From: Bacteroidota bacterium
GTDB lineage: Bacteria > Bacteroidota > Bacteroidia > Bacteroidales > FEN-979
Length of the DNA stretch: 64,000 bases
Assembly: GCA_026391355.1 (NCBI GenBank)
Contig: JAPLDH010000015.1
Span: forward strand, 1 to 64,000
Direction: 5' to 3'
Shown piece by piece: positions 1 to 7,316 of this stretch. The position numbers and the translations under genes were made by a program. Under the pieces are notes generated by a model, which saw only the letters and a list, made by a program, of their open reading frames with translations, did no database searches and was not told the DNA's origin. Positions within the stretch are counted from its first letter, which is position 1, and each line of letters begins with the position of its first letter.

Positions 1-122
1 ACCTCTCAAAATGAAACATCGAAATGCTCCCTGATACTTGCCTTAATGATATCTACTAGACCCATAACGTGGTCGCCTTCTCCCCGGGGTGGTATCAATT
101 TGTACCGTTTGCTGGTAGCAGT

Positions 123-686
123 TTAGATCAGGGTCAAAACCTGTGGTACGCCTTTCCTTCTCTTGCGTAATTTCCCTTCAATCTGCAACGGGCTGCGCAG
201 GTAACGCCAGATCAAACGCAATAACTGCGGGTCTTTGACTTTACGTTTCAGCAGGTTCATCAGGTAATCATGGTTCACCTCATCGAAGAAACTCTTCAGG
301 TCGATGTCCACGATATGACTGTGCCCTTCATTAATGTAAGCCAGTGCCTGCAGTATGGCCTGTCCGGCATTTTTCCCCGGTCGGAATTCGAACATCGGAC
401 TTAATTCCTGATGGATCGCCTGCTGGATCATACGGTCGAAGGTCGTCGGAATTCCAAGTAAACGTTCTCCCCCGCTGCGCTTGGGTATCGATACGCCAAG
501 TATTGCTTTGGGCTGATACAGTCCGCTTTCCAGTTCTTCTTTCAACCTTGTCCAATGTTGCTGCAAGTAACCCTTCAGCTCATTGGTTGAGATACCGTCA
601 ACCCTGCACGATCCTTTGTTGCGGATTACATTTTCATAAGCCGATTTCAGGTTTGCACGGCTTAAAATCCTCTTTAATTGTTCCAT
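123..686 (-). pseudogene. Group II intron reverse transcriptase, N-terminal fragment
   Basis: This reads as the first 187 residues of a group II intron-encoded reverse transcriptase (LtrA type). Visible family features are the KGSCRVDGIS region near residue 25, the RLLGIPTTFDRMIQQA block near 75-90, and the first catalytic block VDIDLKSFFDEVNHDYL around 125-140. The frame follows the family up to KGVPQ at about 182, then five unrelated residues and a stop. The YADD catalytic motif, thumb and maturase domain are therefore missing, and the gene cannot make an active enzyme. It lies opposite to the neighbouring cassette genes. A C-terminal RT fragment lies at 2268-2609 on the same strand but upstream in the reading direction, so the two are not one interrupted gene in normal order. 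Confidence 0.88.
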
Positions 687-1270
687 CCTGTTGTTCTTTT
701 GTGCCGCAGTTTCTGGAGAGGTTGCCTGGTGCCCGGGGACTCCCTTTATCGCCTTTCAGACACGGTCATTCAGATGCTGCTGCGGTGTTTGTTCAGTCCT
801 TCATTGTTTCCGTGAGTCCTTCCGGTGATCTGTACCGGCTCGTTTCTTTAACTACTATGACCTCGGCTGACTTCCCGTTGATTCGTTGCCGATTCTCCGG
901 GATCTCCCCTGGTAAGAGCATTTTCCTTCCTCCGATGCCTGCGGTATCTACTATGAATTGGCTGGTTTTCTGGACTTCGTAAGGCCGTGGTTGCTTATCC
1001 CCGTTTCATAGCCTCCTATACCGTTCCTGTTCAGCCTGTCCTGAGCGTAGCCGAAGGGCCTGCCCTGAGCGTAGCCGAAGGGTCAGTACCGGATTTTGCA
1101 GTCTCGCTTCCTTCAGCGTACAGGTTACCCCGAGCCGCCTTGCGACTTGCTAATACTTACGGGTTCGACCCAGTTGTATAAGGGACTTCCAGCCTTCGGC
1201 AGGCAGGTCACCCTCTGGAAAATTGCACACTTATTGTTTGCTCTTGAAGATTTATTTGTATTTTTAAACT
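687..1270 (-). other. Probable 5' non-coding part of a group II intron
   Basis: This stretch of about 580 bases directly precedes the start codon of the reverse transcriptase fragment on the minus strand, which is where the structured domains I-III of a group II intron lie. It has no convincing gene. Open frames on the plus strand here have no recognisable protein features. It contains two adjacent copies of a 24-bp repeat (1035-1082) with the core CCTGAGCGTAGCCGAAGGG, a dispersed hairpin-type repeat that has probably invaded the intron. The assignment rests on position and I have not folded the RNA. Confidence 0.4.
1035..1082. repeat. Two tandem copies of a 24-bp repeat
   Basis: Two 24-base units at 1035-1058 and 1059-1082 differ at one base (CCTGT versus CCTGC at the start) and share the core CTGAGCGTAGCCGAAGGG. 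They lie in the presumed 5' region of the intron remnant. The unit resembles short interspersed repeats found in intergenic DNA, and no function is visible. Confidence 0.75.
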
Positions 1271-1288
1271 TTTTCTAGAACTTACAAC

Positions 1289-1406
1289 AGGTGTGCGCTG
1301 CATGCTCATGCAGGGCACACACGAGCAGCTAATCCGCAACAAAACCAATGGCGACGGTTCTTTGCGAAGGCCGGTGCTTTGCTGCGGTTAGCTGCCGGGC
1401 GTTAGC
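1289..1406 (+). other. attC-like palindromic cassette boundary
   Basis: Two nested imperfect inverted repeats lie here. The first (about 1289-1320) pairs GTGTGC and CTGCATG with CATGCAG and GCACAC. The second pairs GCTAATCCGCAACAAA (1328-1343) with TTTGCTGCGGTTAGC (1378-1392). The block ends in CCGGGCGTTAGC at 1395-1406, close to the GTTRRRY core of integron attC sites, and the next gene starts 16 bases later. The right-hand arm recurs exactly at 2630-2644, and the left arm region has a relative at 4430-4477. This layout resembles an integron cassette recombination site, but the core does not match the consensus perfectly. Confidence 0.45.
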
Positions 1407-1421
1407 AACAATATTTATTTT

Positions 1422-2099
1422 ATGAAATACTCCGATAATTTTAAAAAGAAATGGTGGATTATCATTCTTGTGCTTATTAGCATTTTGATAGTCTTAAAAT
1501 CCATTAAAATTATTAATCCATTTATTGACAATCAATCGTATGATTTACTTCTGTTAATTATTTGGTTTATCCTTATTCTTTATCCCCTAATAGGGGAAAT
1601 AGACATTTTCGGGGTCAAATTGAAAAAGGAAATAGAAGAAGTTAAAACCAAAATGTTTGAGATTAAAGCTGCTTTATCAAATACTAATACTTTTAATCCA
1701 ATTGTTCATTTTCATGGGTCCAGGGATGAAGAACTGGAAGACAAGATTAATCACCATAAGGACAAATCATTTAAAGAAATAGATCAACTAGATATTAAAA
1801 TTAACGAAAAAGATATCTTTCTGCTTCAACTTAGAAAAGCCCTTGAAAAGGAGTTGAGGAGAATTTTTACTAATAATTCTGAATTTAATCAATCCGAAAT
1901 TCGTTTTGAAAGTGTTATAAATTTTATTGAAAACCTGAGAGCAAAAGGGATTATTAACACGAAACTATATGGAACAATAAAAGAATTAGTCGCAATTTGC
2001 AATTTAAGTATTCATGGTGAAGAAATAACTGAGAAGCAACTGTATTTTGCTCATATTTTTGCACCAACTGTGTTAAATGAATTGAGGCAATTAAAATAA
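1422..2099 (+). CDS. Membrane-anchored coiled-coil protein of unknown function
   Basis: A 225-residue protein that I do not recognise as a named family. Two hydrophobic segments (about residues 11-30 and 41-59) should anchor it in the inner membrane with a short loop between. A lysine/glutamate-rich, coiled-coil-prone stretch follows (about 65-145), then a compact helical C-terminal domain (150-225). That domain contains ELVAICNLSIHGEEIT, reminiscent of the RN-x-xHG region of HEPN-like or DUF4145-like domains but without a clear catalytic Rx4-6H. The gene is AT-rich compared with the chromosomal genes to the right, and it sits between an attC-like site and a group II intron end, so it is probably a cassette gene. 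The ATG at 1422 is the first start after the boundary. Confidence 0.7.
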   Translation: MKYSDNFKKKWWIIILVLISILIVLKSIKIINPFIDNQSYDLLLLIIWFILILYPLIGEIDIFGVKLKKEIEEVKTKMFEIKAALSNTNTFNPIVHFHGSRDEELEDKINHHKDKSFKEIDQLDIKINEKDIFLLQLRKALEKELRRIFTNNSEFNQSEIRFESVINFIENLRAKGIINTKLYGTIKELVAICNLSIHGEEITEKQLYFAHIFAPTVLNELRQLK

Positions 2100-2100
2100 A

Positions 2101-2262
2101 GTCGAGTAGGCAAGGGGGAATCTCACCCCCAAGCCTCTCACAGGTAGGGTCGAGCACTGGCGCACCAATCCATCCGATCGTGTTTCCAGCACCCGCCTCG
2201 TCAAACGCAGCGTGCGCATTTAACGCACTGCGCTTTCCTAATGATTTCAGATCAAGTTTATA
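2101..2262 (-). other. 3' end of a group II intron (domain VI-like hairpin)
   Basis: Read on the minus strand, 2145-2101 gives TGTGAGAGGCTTGGGGG-TGAGAT-TCCCCC followed by TTGCCTACTCGAC. This is the familiar domain VI hairpin and branch region that ends many bacterial group II introns. It lies just downstream of the reverse transcriptase C-terminal fragment, as expected for an intron 3' end. The expected domain V hairpin (GAGCCG...CGGTTC) is not cleanly recognisable in 2146-2200, so the catalytic core is probably damaged. The intron ends one base after the stop codon of the cassette gene on the other strand. Confidence 0.6.
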
Positions 2263-2267
2263 GCCTA

Positions 2268-2609
2268 TCATGTCGGTGCAAATTTCCTGGGGGATACATT
2301 AAAATCGCTAAAAATGTTGTACGTAGCATATAACCCTTTTGTACTCCATTGCTTCCAACCGAAGCCCTGCTTTCCTTTGGCTCTCATAAGATGCCTCCGG
2401 ATTTTCTTGGTCAACCAATCTTTCACATACCCAAAAGCTTTTCCTGAGTGTCCTATCTTAAAATATTGCACCCAACCTCGAAGTATGGGATTGATGAGAT
2501 CTCTTACCCTTGTCAGTGGTTGTGATTCATGACGTTTAAACACATCTCTGATCTTTTCCATCACTTTTATACTCTGGCTTGCATCTTGGGTTGATAGTTT
2601 ACTCTCCAT
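2268..2609 (-). pseudogene. Group II intron reverse transcriptase/maturase, C-terminal fragment
   Basis: The 113 residues match the maturase-specific (GIIM) C-terminal domain of group II intron proteins: LINPILRGWVQYFKIGHS around 42-59, then a basic tract KKIRRHLMRAKGKQGFGWKQWS and a short tail. No reverse transcriptase motifs are present. In-frame stops lie just upstream of 2609, next to an attC-like arm (2630-2644), so the 5' part was lost at that junction. It cannot be the missing half of the fragment at 123-686 by simple interruption, because the order is permuted. Confidence 0.85.
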
Positions 2610-2629
2610 TTACCGGTCTTAGTTAGTCG

Positions 2630-2655
2630 TTTGCTGCGGTTAGCGGCCAAGCGTG
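2630..2655 (+). other. Half of an attC-like boundary
   Basis: TTTGCTGCGGTTAGC at 2630-2644 is identical to the right arm of the attC-like site at 1378-1392, and the next ten bases (GGCCAAGCGT) parallel the end of that site. The left half expected for a full site is missing, replaced by the intron reverse transcriptase fragment. The rest of 2656-2868 shows no gene I can support. Confidence 0.45.
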
Positions 2656-2868
2656 GTGTGCCTTGATCCTATTCCCCCTGAACAAGGAATAGGTGCTGTA
2701 TGAAAGATGGAAGGCTCTTGGGAGGTCAAGAATGCATTTTCGCACAAAAAGACTTGCCAGATAGTCCTGATAAAGTGCGCATAATGCGTTTTAAAGGCTC
2801 AAGCTTGATGGTTTTTTCTGGCATTGGTAAGGTTCATTCAATATAATTCCACGTCCATTTCTGAACAA

Positions 2869-3089
2869 ATTCAATTATACATTCATTTTATTACACATAT
2901 CCGGGATTAACCGTATATCCGGAGGGGAACGGCCCGGGAGCCGTCGCTCTATGGTGACCATCTCAAAGGTCTCGACGAATTTTTTCAGAAATAAATCCTT
3001 TGTATCGATATTTGGTTTTTAGTTCGTAAATTTACAAGACCATTGATCAGTCCGGGAGGTTTTAAGACGGACTGGCGTTAGCGGCAAGG
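2869..3089. repeat. Direct repeat, copy A (about 221 bp)
   Basis: This block is about 94-95 percent identical by eye to 3573-3794, differing by around a dozen substitutions and one T in a T-run. It starts at ATTCAATTAT and ends in GGCGTTAGCGGCAAGG, a GTTAG cassette-like core. It has no open frame of note. The PIN gene fragment begins immediately after it, so the repeat edge coincides with the point where that gene is cut. Confidence 0.9.
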
Positions 3090-3286
3090 CATGTGGATTG
3101 CATCGGTACGGAATAATTGCTTTGGCAACAATAAATAGAGCTGATGTTTTAATCAGCTGGAATTTCAAACATATTGTGAATTATAGAAAGATTCGTGGTT
3201 ACAATGCAGTAAATTTAAAATTTGGTTATCCGATGATTGAAATTCGGTCACCTCAAGAAATGATAAGTTATGAAAACGAAAAATAA
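3086..3286 (+). pseudogene. PIN-domain (VapC-like) toxin, C-terminal fragment
   Basis: The readable protein (from TTG at 3098) is RYGIIALATINRADVLISWNFKHIVN followed by about 35 residues ending PMIEIRSPQEMISYENEK, in which the ADVLISWNFKHIV block and the EIRSP tail are typical of the C-terminal third of a Bacteroidota PIN toxin family. The N-terminal two thirds, including the first catalytic aspartates, are missing, and the reading frame is cut at the end of the 221-bp repeat. It overlaps the next small gene by 17 bases, the usual arrangement in this toxin-antitoxin family. The toxin should be inactive. Confidence 0.7.
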
Positions 3287-3425
3287 AAAAGAATTTGATG
3301 CTGTTGAATTTATGCGCCAAACAAGAGATAAAATAAGTGAGGAAATTGCAGACTTGGATTTTGACCAAATTAAAGAGTATTTCGCCAAAAGACGGCCCAA
3401 AACCCGAATCATGCCCAGCCGCTAA
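3270..3425 (+). CDS. Small antitoxin-like protein, partner of the broken PIN toxin
   Basis: A 51-residue gene too short for most callers. ATG at 3270 lies inside the 3' end of the PIN fragment and TAA is at 3423-3425. The sequence pattern (EFDAVEFMRQTRDKISEEI, then DFDQIKEYFAKRR) matches the small antitoxins that follow this PIN family: an N-terminal strand, a central helix with MRxxRDKIS, and a C-terminal EYF-K segment. Since the toxin lacks its N-terminus, this is an orphan antitoxin or a relic. The stop codon lies inside GCCGCTAAT, which is complementary to the cassette start GTTAGCGGC at 3077. Confidence 0.6.
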   Translation: MKTKNKKEFDAVEFMRQTRDKISEEIADLDFDQIKEYFAKRRPKTRIMPSR

Positions 3426-3572
3426 TAAATAAGGCTTCGTGTGGTACGCTTTTCAGTACCCAACATGTCCGCCTTTGGCGGATAAAAAGCCTTTGTTGCA
3501 CTGCCTGCCCCGACTTTTCCTCGGGGAAATCTGCACTAAAACTTTGAAAAGAAGTAAATTAGTTATATGGGG
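3426..3572. repeat. Intergenic hairpins between cassettes
   Basis: No gene is visible. Two perfect short hairpins stand out: CCGCCTTTGGCGG at about 3470-3482, and a longer one pairing CCCCGA with TCGGGG near 3509-3527. The second belongs to a family also seen at about 4775-4795. They may be parts of a cassette recombination site or terminators. Confidence 0.4.
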
Positions 3573-3794
3573 ATTCAATTATCCATTCATTTTATAACAC
3601 ATATCCGGGATTAACCGTATATCCGGAGGGGACCGGCCCGGGAGCCGTCGCTCTATGGTGATCATCTCAAAGGTCTCAACGAATTTTTTTCAGAAATAAA
3701 TCCTTTGTATCGATATTTGGTTTTTAGTTCGTAAATTTACAAGACTATTGATCAGTCCGGGAGGTTTTGAGACAGACTGACGTTAGGGGTAAGG
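3573..3794. repeat. Direct repeat, copy B (about 222 bp)
   Basis: Second copy of the block at 2869-3089. It ends in GACGTTAGGGGTAAGG, so the cassette-like core differs in the last bases from copy A (GTTAGCGGC versus GTTAGGGGT). That is what one expects if the repeat is the shared part of the preceding unit and the last bases belong to the downstream cassette. The ORF6N gene follows. Confidence 0.9.
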
Positions 3795-3840
3795 TGGTAA
3801 AAAAAATCACAACCTCTAAGCTGTAAGAAACAATTTTGTA

Positions 3841-3871
3841 TAAATTTGAGGTATCACAAATTGTGATACCT
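3841..3871 (+). promoter_or_regulatory. ORF6N gene promoter with overlapping palindromic operator
   Basis: TAAATTTG (3841-3848) matches the Bacteroidota -7 consensus TAnnTTTG. One base later, at 3850-3870, is a palindrome with arms GGTATCACA and TGTGATACC around AAT, extended by one base pair on each side. It would cover the transcription start and lies 14 bases before the ATG at 3885, an ideal place for autorepression by the encoded DNA-binding protein. No good -33 box is visible. Confidence 0.65.
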
Positions 3872-3884
3872 TAAAACGGATCAG

Positions 3885-4406
3885 ATGAATCAATTACAAA
3901 TCATTAAGGAAGAAAACATAGCGAGTCATATATATTTTTTAAGAGGGCATAATGTGATCCTTGACTTTGATCTTGCTTCTTTATATGGGGTTGAAACAAG
4001 AATATTAAAACAAGCAGTCAAGCGTAATCTTAAGCGGTTCCCTGATGATTTTATGTTTAGATTATCTGAAAATGAAATTGACTTTGTGGTATCACAAAAT
4101 GTGATACCATCGAAGAGGTATCTTGGTGGAGCTATTCCTTTTGCTTTTAAAGAACAAGGTGTAGCTATGCTAAGTGGAGTTCTTAACAGTGATAAGGCCA
4201 TTCAAGTGAATATAACGATAATGAGAGCTTTTGTTCAGCTTAGAAAATTGATTTCAACTCATAAGGATTTAGTTGAGAAATTAAATCAATTTGAAAAGAA
4301 ATATGATGAACAATTCGCAATGGTTTTTGAAGCGCTGAGACAAATAATTCAAAAAGAATCTGAACCCAGAAAACGGATAGGATATAAAGATTTTGACGAG
4401 AAATAA
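3885..4406 (+). CDS. ORF6N-domain DNA-binding protein
   Basis: A 173-residue protein whose first 125 residues are a clear ORF6N domain, a KilA-N-related DNA-binding module of phages and mobile elements. Signature pieces are IYFLRGHNVILDFDLASLYGVETRILKQAVKRN (17-49), RFPDDFMFRLSENE (51-64), and FKEQGVAMLSGVLNSDKAIQVNITIMRAF (88-116). A C-terminal coiled-coil-like tail (125-173) is probably for dimerisation. It is a cassette-like unit: the start GTTAGGGGTAAGGTGG (3782-3797) is nearly the reverse complement of CCACCCTACCCCTAAC (4416-4431) after the stop. Its promoter carries a 9-3-9 palindrome, and the same arms occur inside its own codons 68-75, so autoregulation is likely. It may have been a phage or mobile-element regulator. 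Confidence 0.88.
   Translation: MNQLQIIKEENIASHIYFLRGHNVILDFDLASLYGVETRILKQAVKRNLKRFPDDFMFRLSENEIDFVVSQNVIPSKRYLGGAIPFAFKEQGVAMLSGVLNSDKAIQVNITIMRAFVQLRKLISTHKDLVEKLNQFEKKYDEQFAMVFEALRQIIQKESEPRKRIGYKDFDEK
4088..4108. promoter_or_regulatory. Intragenic copy of the ORF6N operator palindrome
   Basis: The arms GGTATCACA and TGTGATACC, separated here by AAA, are identical to the arms in the promoter at 3850-3870 and fall on codons for VVSQNVIP of the ORF6N protein. A second operator about 240 bases downstream of the first would fit looping repression. Confidence 0.55.
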
Positions 4407-4415
4407 AACTCTTTT

Positions 4416-4480
4416 CCACCCTACCCCTAACGAGCACTCAACCGCAACAAAACCAACAACGACGGCACTTTTCGAAGCAG
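4416..4480 (+). other. Cassette end with attC-like left half
   Basis: CCACCCTACCCCTAAC (4416-4431) is complementary to the start of the same unit at 3782-3797. It is followed by ACGAGCACTCAACCGCAACAAAACC, which parallels 1321-1345, and both continue to a shared CGACGG and CTT-CGAAG. The right half of a full site is missing: from about 4480 the DNA becomes an intron relic. Confidence 0.45.
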
Positions 4481-4742
4481 ACGTGGATGGATACCACGAG
4501 ATAGTAGCGGCGGACTAAGTCGTAGTAGCGATGAACCCTCTGTAATGGAGGTGGAGCCCCGCAAATGCGGGATAAACTCCAGGATTAGCCTGTTCAGGTT
4601 TCAAGATAAGATACAACCAGAGATGGGACGATTGATTATTTTGAGACAAGATCACGACCATTTTCCGGATTTTTTTCACGGATTATGGTTTATCCAAAAT
4701 GTTTATCCAAAATGTTCTTATACATTTGTGATTGAACAGGAA

Positions 4743-4863
4743 GAGCCTTATGAAGGGAGACTTTCACAGCCTGCCCCGATTTTCGTCGGGATATGGTGGA
4801 GCCTGTCCAGATTTTTCATCGGGATGGGAACGCAGGGGTGAAATTCCCCTGAGTGACCCGATT
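4743..4863 (+). other. Relic of a group II intron 3' end interrupted by hairpin repeats
   Basis: GAGCC-TTATGAAGGGAGACTTTCAC (4743-4767) looks like the 5' strand and loop of intron domain V, and GCAGGGGTGAAATTCCCC-TGAGTGACCCGAT (4832-4863) like the domain VI hairpin and intron end. The 3' strand of domain V is replaced by about 60 bases holding two related hairpins (CCCGATTTTCGTCGGG and a degenerate copy). No reverse transcriptase is attached. An open frame across 4545-4841 is judged to be non-coding. The stretch 4481-4742 shows nothing else I can name. Confidence 0.45.
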
Positions 4864-4888
4864 ATGGGATAATTTTTAATACTTTTCT

Positions 4889-6946
4889 ATGAAAAAGAAA
4901 CGTATTCTTGTAATTGTTTTCTCAATAACAGTATTAACTTCATTTTCTCAATGGCAATGGAGTAATCCCAAACCTCAGGGGAATACACTGTGTTCTGTGT
5001 CCTTCCCTGATACAGGAATGGGGTATACAGTTGGCTATGATGGAACAATTCTTAAAACTTCAGATGGAGGCTTGACCTGGATCAGCCTGAATTCAGGAAC
5101 CGTTGAAAACATTAATGGGGTGTGCTTTACCAGCGAGGACTCCGGGTATGCAGTGTGTGATAATGGATTAGTTCTCAATACTAAGGATGGAGGAAGCACT
5201 TGGAATCAAAAAGTAATTACCTCACAGCATCTCATTGCGGTATGTTTTCCTTCCGCGAATACCGGTTATTCCGTGGGATATTCAGGTACCATCTTTAAAA
5301 CTATTGATGGAGGATCAACATGGTCCAGCCAAAACTCAGGAACAAATGATGACTTGTTCGGTGTGTTTTTTTTAAATAACAGTAATGGGTATGCAGTAGG
5401 TATGAATGGACGGATCGTTCATACAATAAACGGAGGATCGAACTGGAATCTGCAGCCGTCCGGAAGTTTTCAAGTACTACGTTCTGTCTGTTTTGTTGAT
5501 TCGCTAATTGGTTATTCAGTCGGACAATACGGAACGATCCTTAAAACTATAACTGGAGGCACGACCTGGTACAACCAGAATTCCGGATTTAATGGATGTC
5601 TCTCATCTGTTTGCTTTAAAGATATCTTAACTGGTTATATAGCAGGACAGGATGGAACGATTCTTAATACAACCGATGGAGGGATGGCATGGAATAGTAA
5701 ATCCTCTGGAACCACAAATGCTCTTTACTCTCTGGTTAACTGTGGTTCAGGCGTCTTTTATTCAGTCGGAGATTTTGGAACAATAATAAAATCGGTTGAT
5801 GGGGGTTCAACATGGGCCCTTTTGACAAAAGGAACTACAAATTCCCTTTATTCTATTTGGTTTCCGGATTCAAATACAGGGTACGCAACAGGTGCAGGAG
5901 GAACAATTATTAAGACCTCAAATGGAGGAGCAGACTGGAATTATCTTAATTCCGGTACAACTAATACACTTACTACGGTCTCCTTCTGGAATGCTGACAC
6001 AGGATATGCCGGAGGTTACCTGGGCATTCTTAAAACCATTGATGGAGGAACAACATGGATAACTTCACTGATTACATCAGGAATGATTTATTCTGTGTGC
6101 GCTTCAGGTAATAATACCGCGTATGCTACCGGGCTTGATAAAATTTTTAAAACGATTGATGGAGGTGTTTCCTGGGACAGTATTTCCCCGGGAACCTGGA
6201 ATATATTGAACTCTATTTGTTTTCCATCCAATAGCACCGGGTATATTGCAGGCACCAATGGTACTATCTTAAAAACAACTGATGGATCGAATTGGTATTC
6301 GCAGATTTCAGGAACAAACGATAATCTTGTTTCTATCTTTTTCACTGATGACAACAATGGATACATAGTGGGTTATGGTGAAAATATTCTTAAAACGACT
6401 ACTGGCGGAATGACCTGGAATAATGTTCCTGTATCCGGAATCCCGCAGACGTATTTCCATTCCGTTTATTTTCTTAATGACAGTATAGGTTATATTGCAG
6501 GGGGCCTGCAATTCGGAGGCGGATACATTCTGAAAACATCTGATGGCGGAAACTCGTGGACAAATCAGCCGTCAGGTACGCTGAATGCGTTGTATTCTGT
6601 AATGTTTCCGGTTACAGGAACAGGCTTTGCTGCAGGAGGAGGAGGTACGATTCTTAAAACCTCGAATGGAGGATCTGTTAATGTTGAGGAAATCAAAATA
6701 TACGGATCGCAATTCAACATTTATCCCAATCCGGCTACTAACAGAATTTTTATTTCATCAAGAGCAAATATTTCAGGACAAGTAAATATAAGCGTTTTGA
6801 GTATCAGTGGAGAATATTTGATGAAGAAGGTATTCCAGGATAAGAATATTTATGTCCTTGATGTAAGCATGCTGCCAAAAGGTTTTTATCTTATAAAAAT
6901 TCAATCTGAGGAAGTTAATGAAGCTAAAAAAATAGTGATTCAGTGA
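4889..6946 (+). CDS. Secreted YCF48/BNR-like beta-propeller protein with T9SS sorting domain
   Basis: A 685-residue secreted protein. Residues 1-20 form a signal peptide (MKKKRILVIVFSITVLTSFS). From about 25 to 590 there are a dozen or more repeats of roughly 45 residues, each with GY-VG-GTILKT-DGG-TW-SG, the Asp-box/YCF48-like pattern of sialidase-type propellers. The last 80 residues (NVEEIKIYGSQFNIYPNPATNRIFI ... KGFYLIKIQSEEVNEAKKIVIQ) are a type A C-terminal sorting domain for the type IX secretion system, so the protein is exported and anchored at the cell surface or released. No catalytic residues are evident; adhesion or glycan binding is plausible but unproven. It lies alone between the intron relic and mazEF. 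Confidence 0.9.
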   Translation: MKKKRILVIVFSITVLTSFSQWQWSNPKPQGNTLCSVSFPDTGMGYTVGYDGTILKTSDGGLTWISLNSGTVENINGVCFTSEDSGYAVCDNGLVLNTKDGGSTWNQKVITSQHLIAVCFPSANTGYSVGYSGTIFKTIDGGSTWSSQNSGTNDDLFGVFFLNNSNGYAVGMNGRIVHTINGGSNWNLQPSGSFQVLRSVCFVDSLIGYSVGQYGTILKTITGGTTWYNQNSGFNGCLSSVCFKDILTGYIAGQDGTILNTTDGGMAWNSKSSGTTNALYSLVNCGSGVFYSVGDFGTIIKSVDGGSTWALLTKGTTNSLYSIWFPDSNTGYATGAGGTIIKTSNGGADWNYLNSGTTNTLTTVSFWNADTGYAGGYLGILKTIDGGTTWITSLITSGMIYSVCASGNNTAYATGLDKIFKTIDGGVSWDSISPGTWNILNSICFPSNSTGYIAGTNGTILKTTDGSNWYSQISGTNDNLVSIFFTDDNNGYIVGYGENILKTTTGGMTWNNVPVSGIPQTYFHSVYFLNDSIGYIAGGLQFGGGYILKTSDGGNSWTNQPSGTLNALYSVMFPVTGTGFAAGGGGTILKTSNGGSVNVEEIKIYGSQFNIYPNPATNRIFISSRANISGQVNISVLSISGEYLMKKVFQDKNIYVLDVSMLPKGFYLIKIQSEEVNEAKKIVIQ

Positions 6947-7031
6947 AAGTCTCTTTGGAAACAAATTAAAATCATCCCGTTACCAGCCATAAAAATAAAA
7001 ATCAGAATATGAGATCGATTGAAATAATGTG

Positions 7032-7039
7032 TACTTTTG
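7032..7039 (+). promoter_or_regulatory. Putative -7 element of mazEF
   Basis: TACTTTTG matches TAnnTTTG and lies 32 bases before the antitoxin ATG at 7071. No matching -33 box is found at the expected spacing. Confidence 0.4.
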
Positions 7040-7070
7040 TAATTACAATGTGATTATAAACACGGAACAT

Positions 7071-7316
7071 ATGCAAATATCAGTGATCGACATCGGCAAT
7101 TCTAAAGGGATCAGATTGACAAAAAATCTTTTAGACAAATATGACATCAAAGATAAAGTCGAATTGATTCTAGAAAAAGGTCGAATTATTCTAAAACCTG
7201 TCTCTAAGCCAAGACAAGGTTGGGAAAAATCATTTCAAGAGATGCATTCAAATGGTGATGATAGGCTTTTGATAGATGACATCTTTAACGACGAAAATCT
7301 TGAGGAATGGAAATAA
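7071..7316 (+). CDS. mazE: MazE-type (AbrB-fold) antitoxin
   Basis: An 81-residue protein that starts MQISVIDIGNSKGIRLTKNLLDKYDI, the typical N-terminal swapped-hairpin SpoVT/AbrB DNA-binding domain of MazE antitoxins. The acidic, flexible C-terminus (SFQEMHSNGDDRLLIDDIFNDENLEEW) is the part that wraps the toxin. The ATG at 7071 is preferred over an upstream GTG because the domain begins here and the putative promoter lies in between. It overlaps the toxin gene by 10 bases, so the two are translationally coupled, and the complex should repress its own promoter. Confidence 0.85.
   Translation: MQISVIDIGNSKGIRLTKNLLDKYDIKDKVELILEKGRIILKPVSKPRQGWEKSFQEMHSNGDDRLLIDDIFNDENLEEWK

Noticed and set aside
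1-122. Possible end of another mobile-element gene on the minus strand
   Set aside because: After the stop of the reverse transcriptase fragment, a frame of about 38 codons ends near position 9, but it is too short and unrecognised to call.
344-1278. Several plus-strand open frames of 60-210 codons
   Set aside because: They lie opposite the reverse transcriptase fragment and across the presumed intron 5' region, have odd Pro/Ser/Cys-rich composition and no family features.
1954-2271. Open frame of 105 codons on the minus strand
   Set aside because: It covers the intron domain VI-like hairpin and the antisense of a better gene (1422-2099). Such frames in intron ends are recurrent artefacts.
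3595-3680. Conserved block CCGGGATTAACCGTATATCC as part of a known insertion sequence
   Set aside because: The repeat has no transposase frame and I could not identify matching insertion-sequence ends, so I kept it as an unnamed direct repeat.
4545-4841. Plus-strand frame of 98 codons
   Set aside because: It coincides with the intron relic and its hairpin repeats; the apparent protein is a translation of structured RNA sequence.
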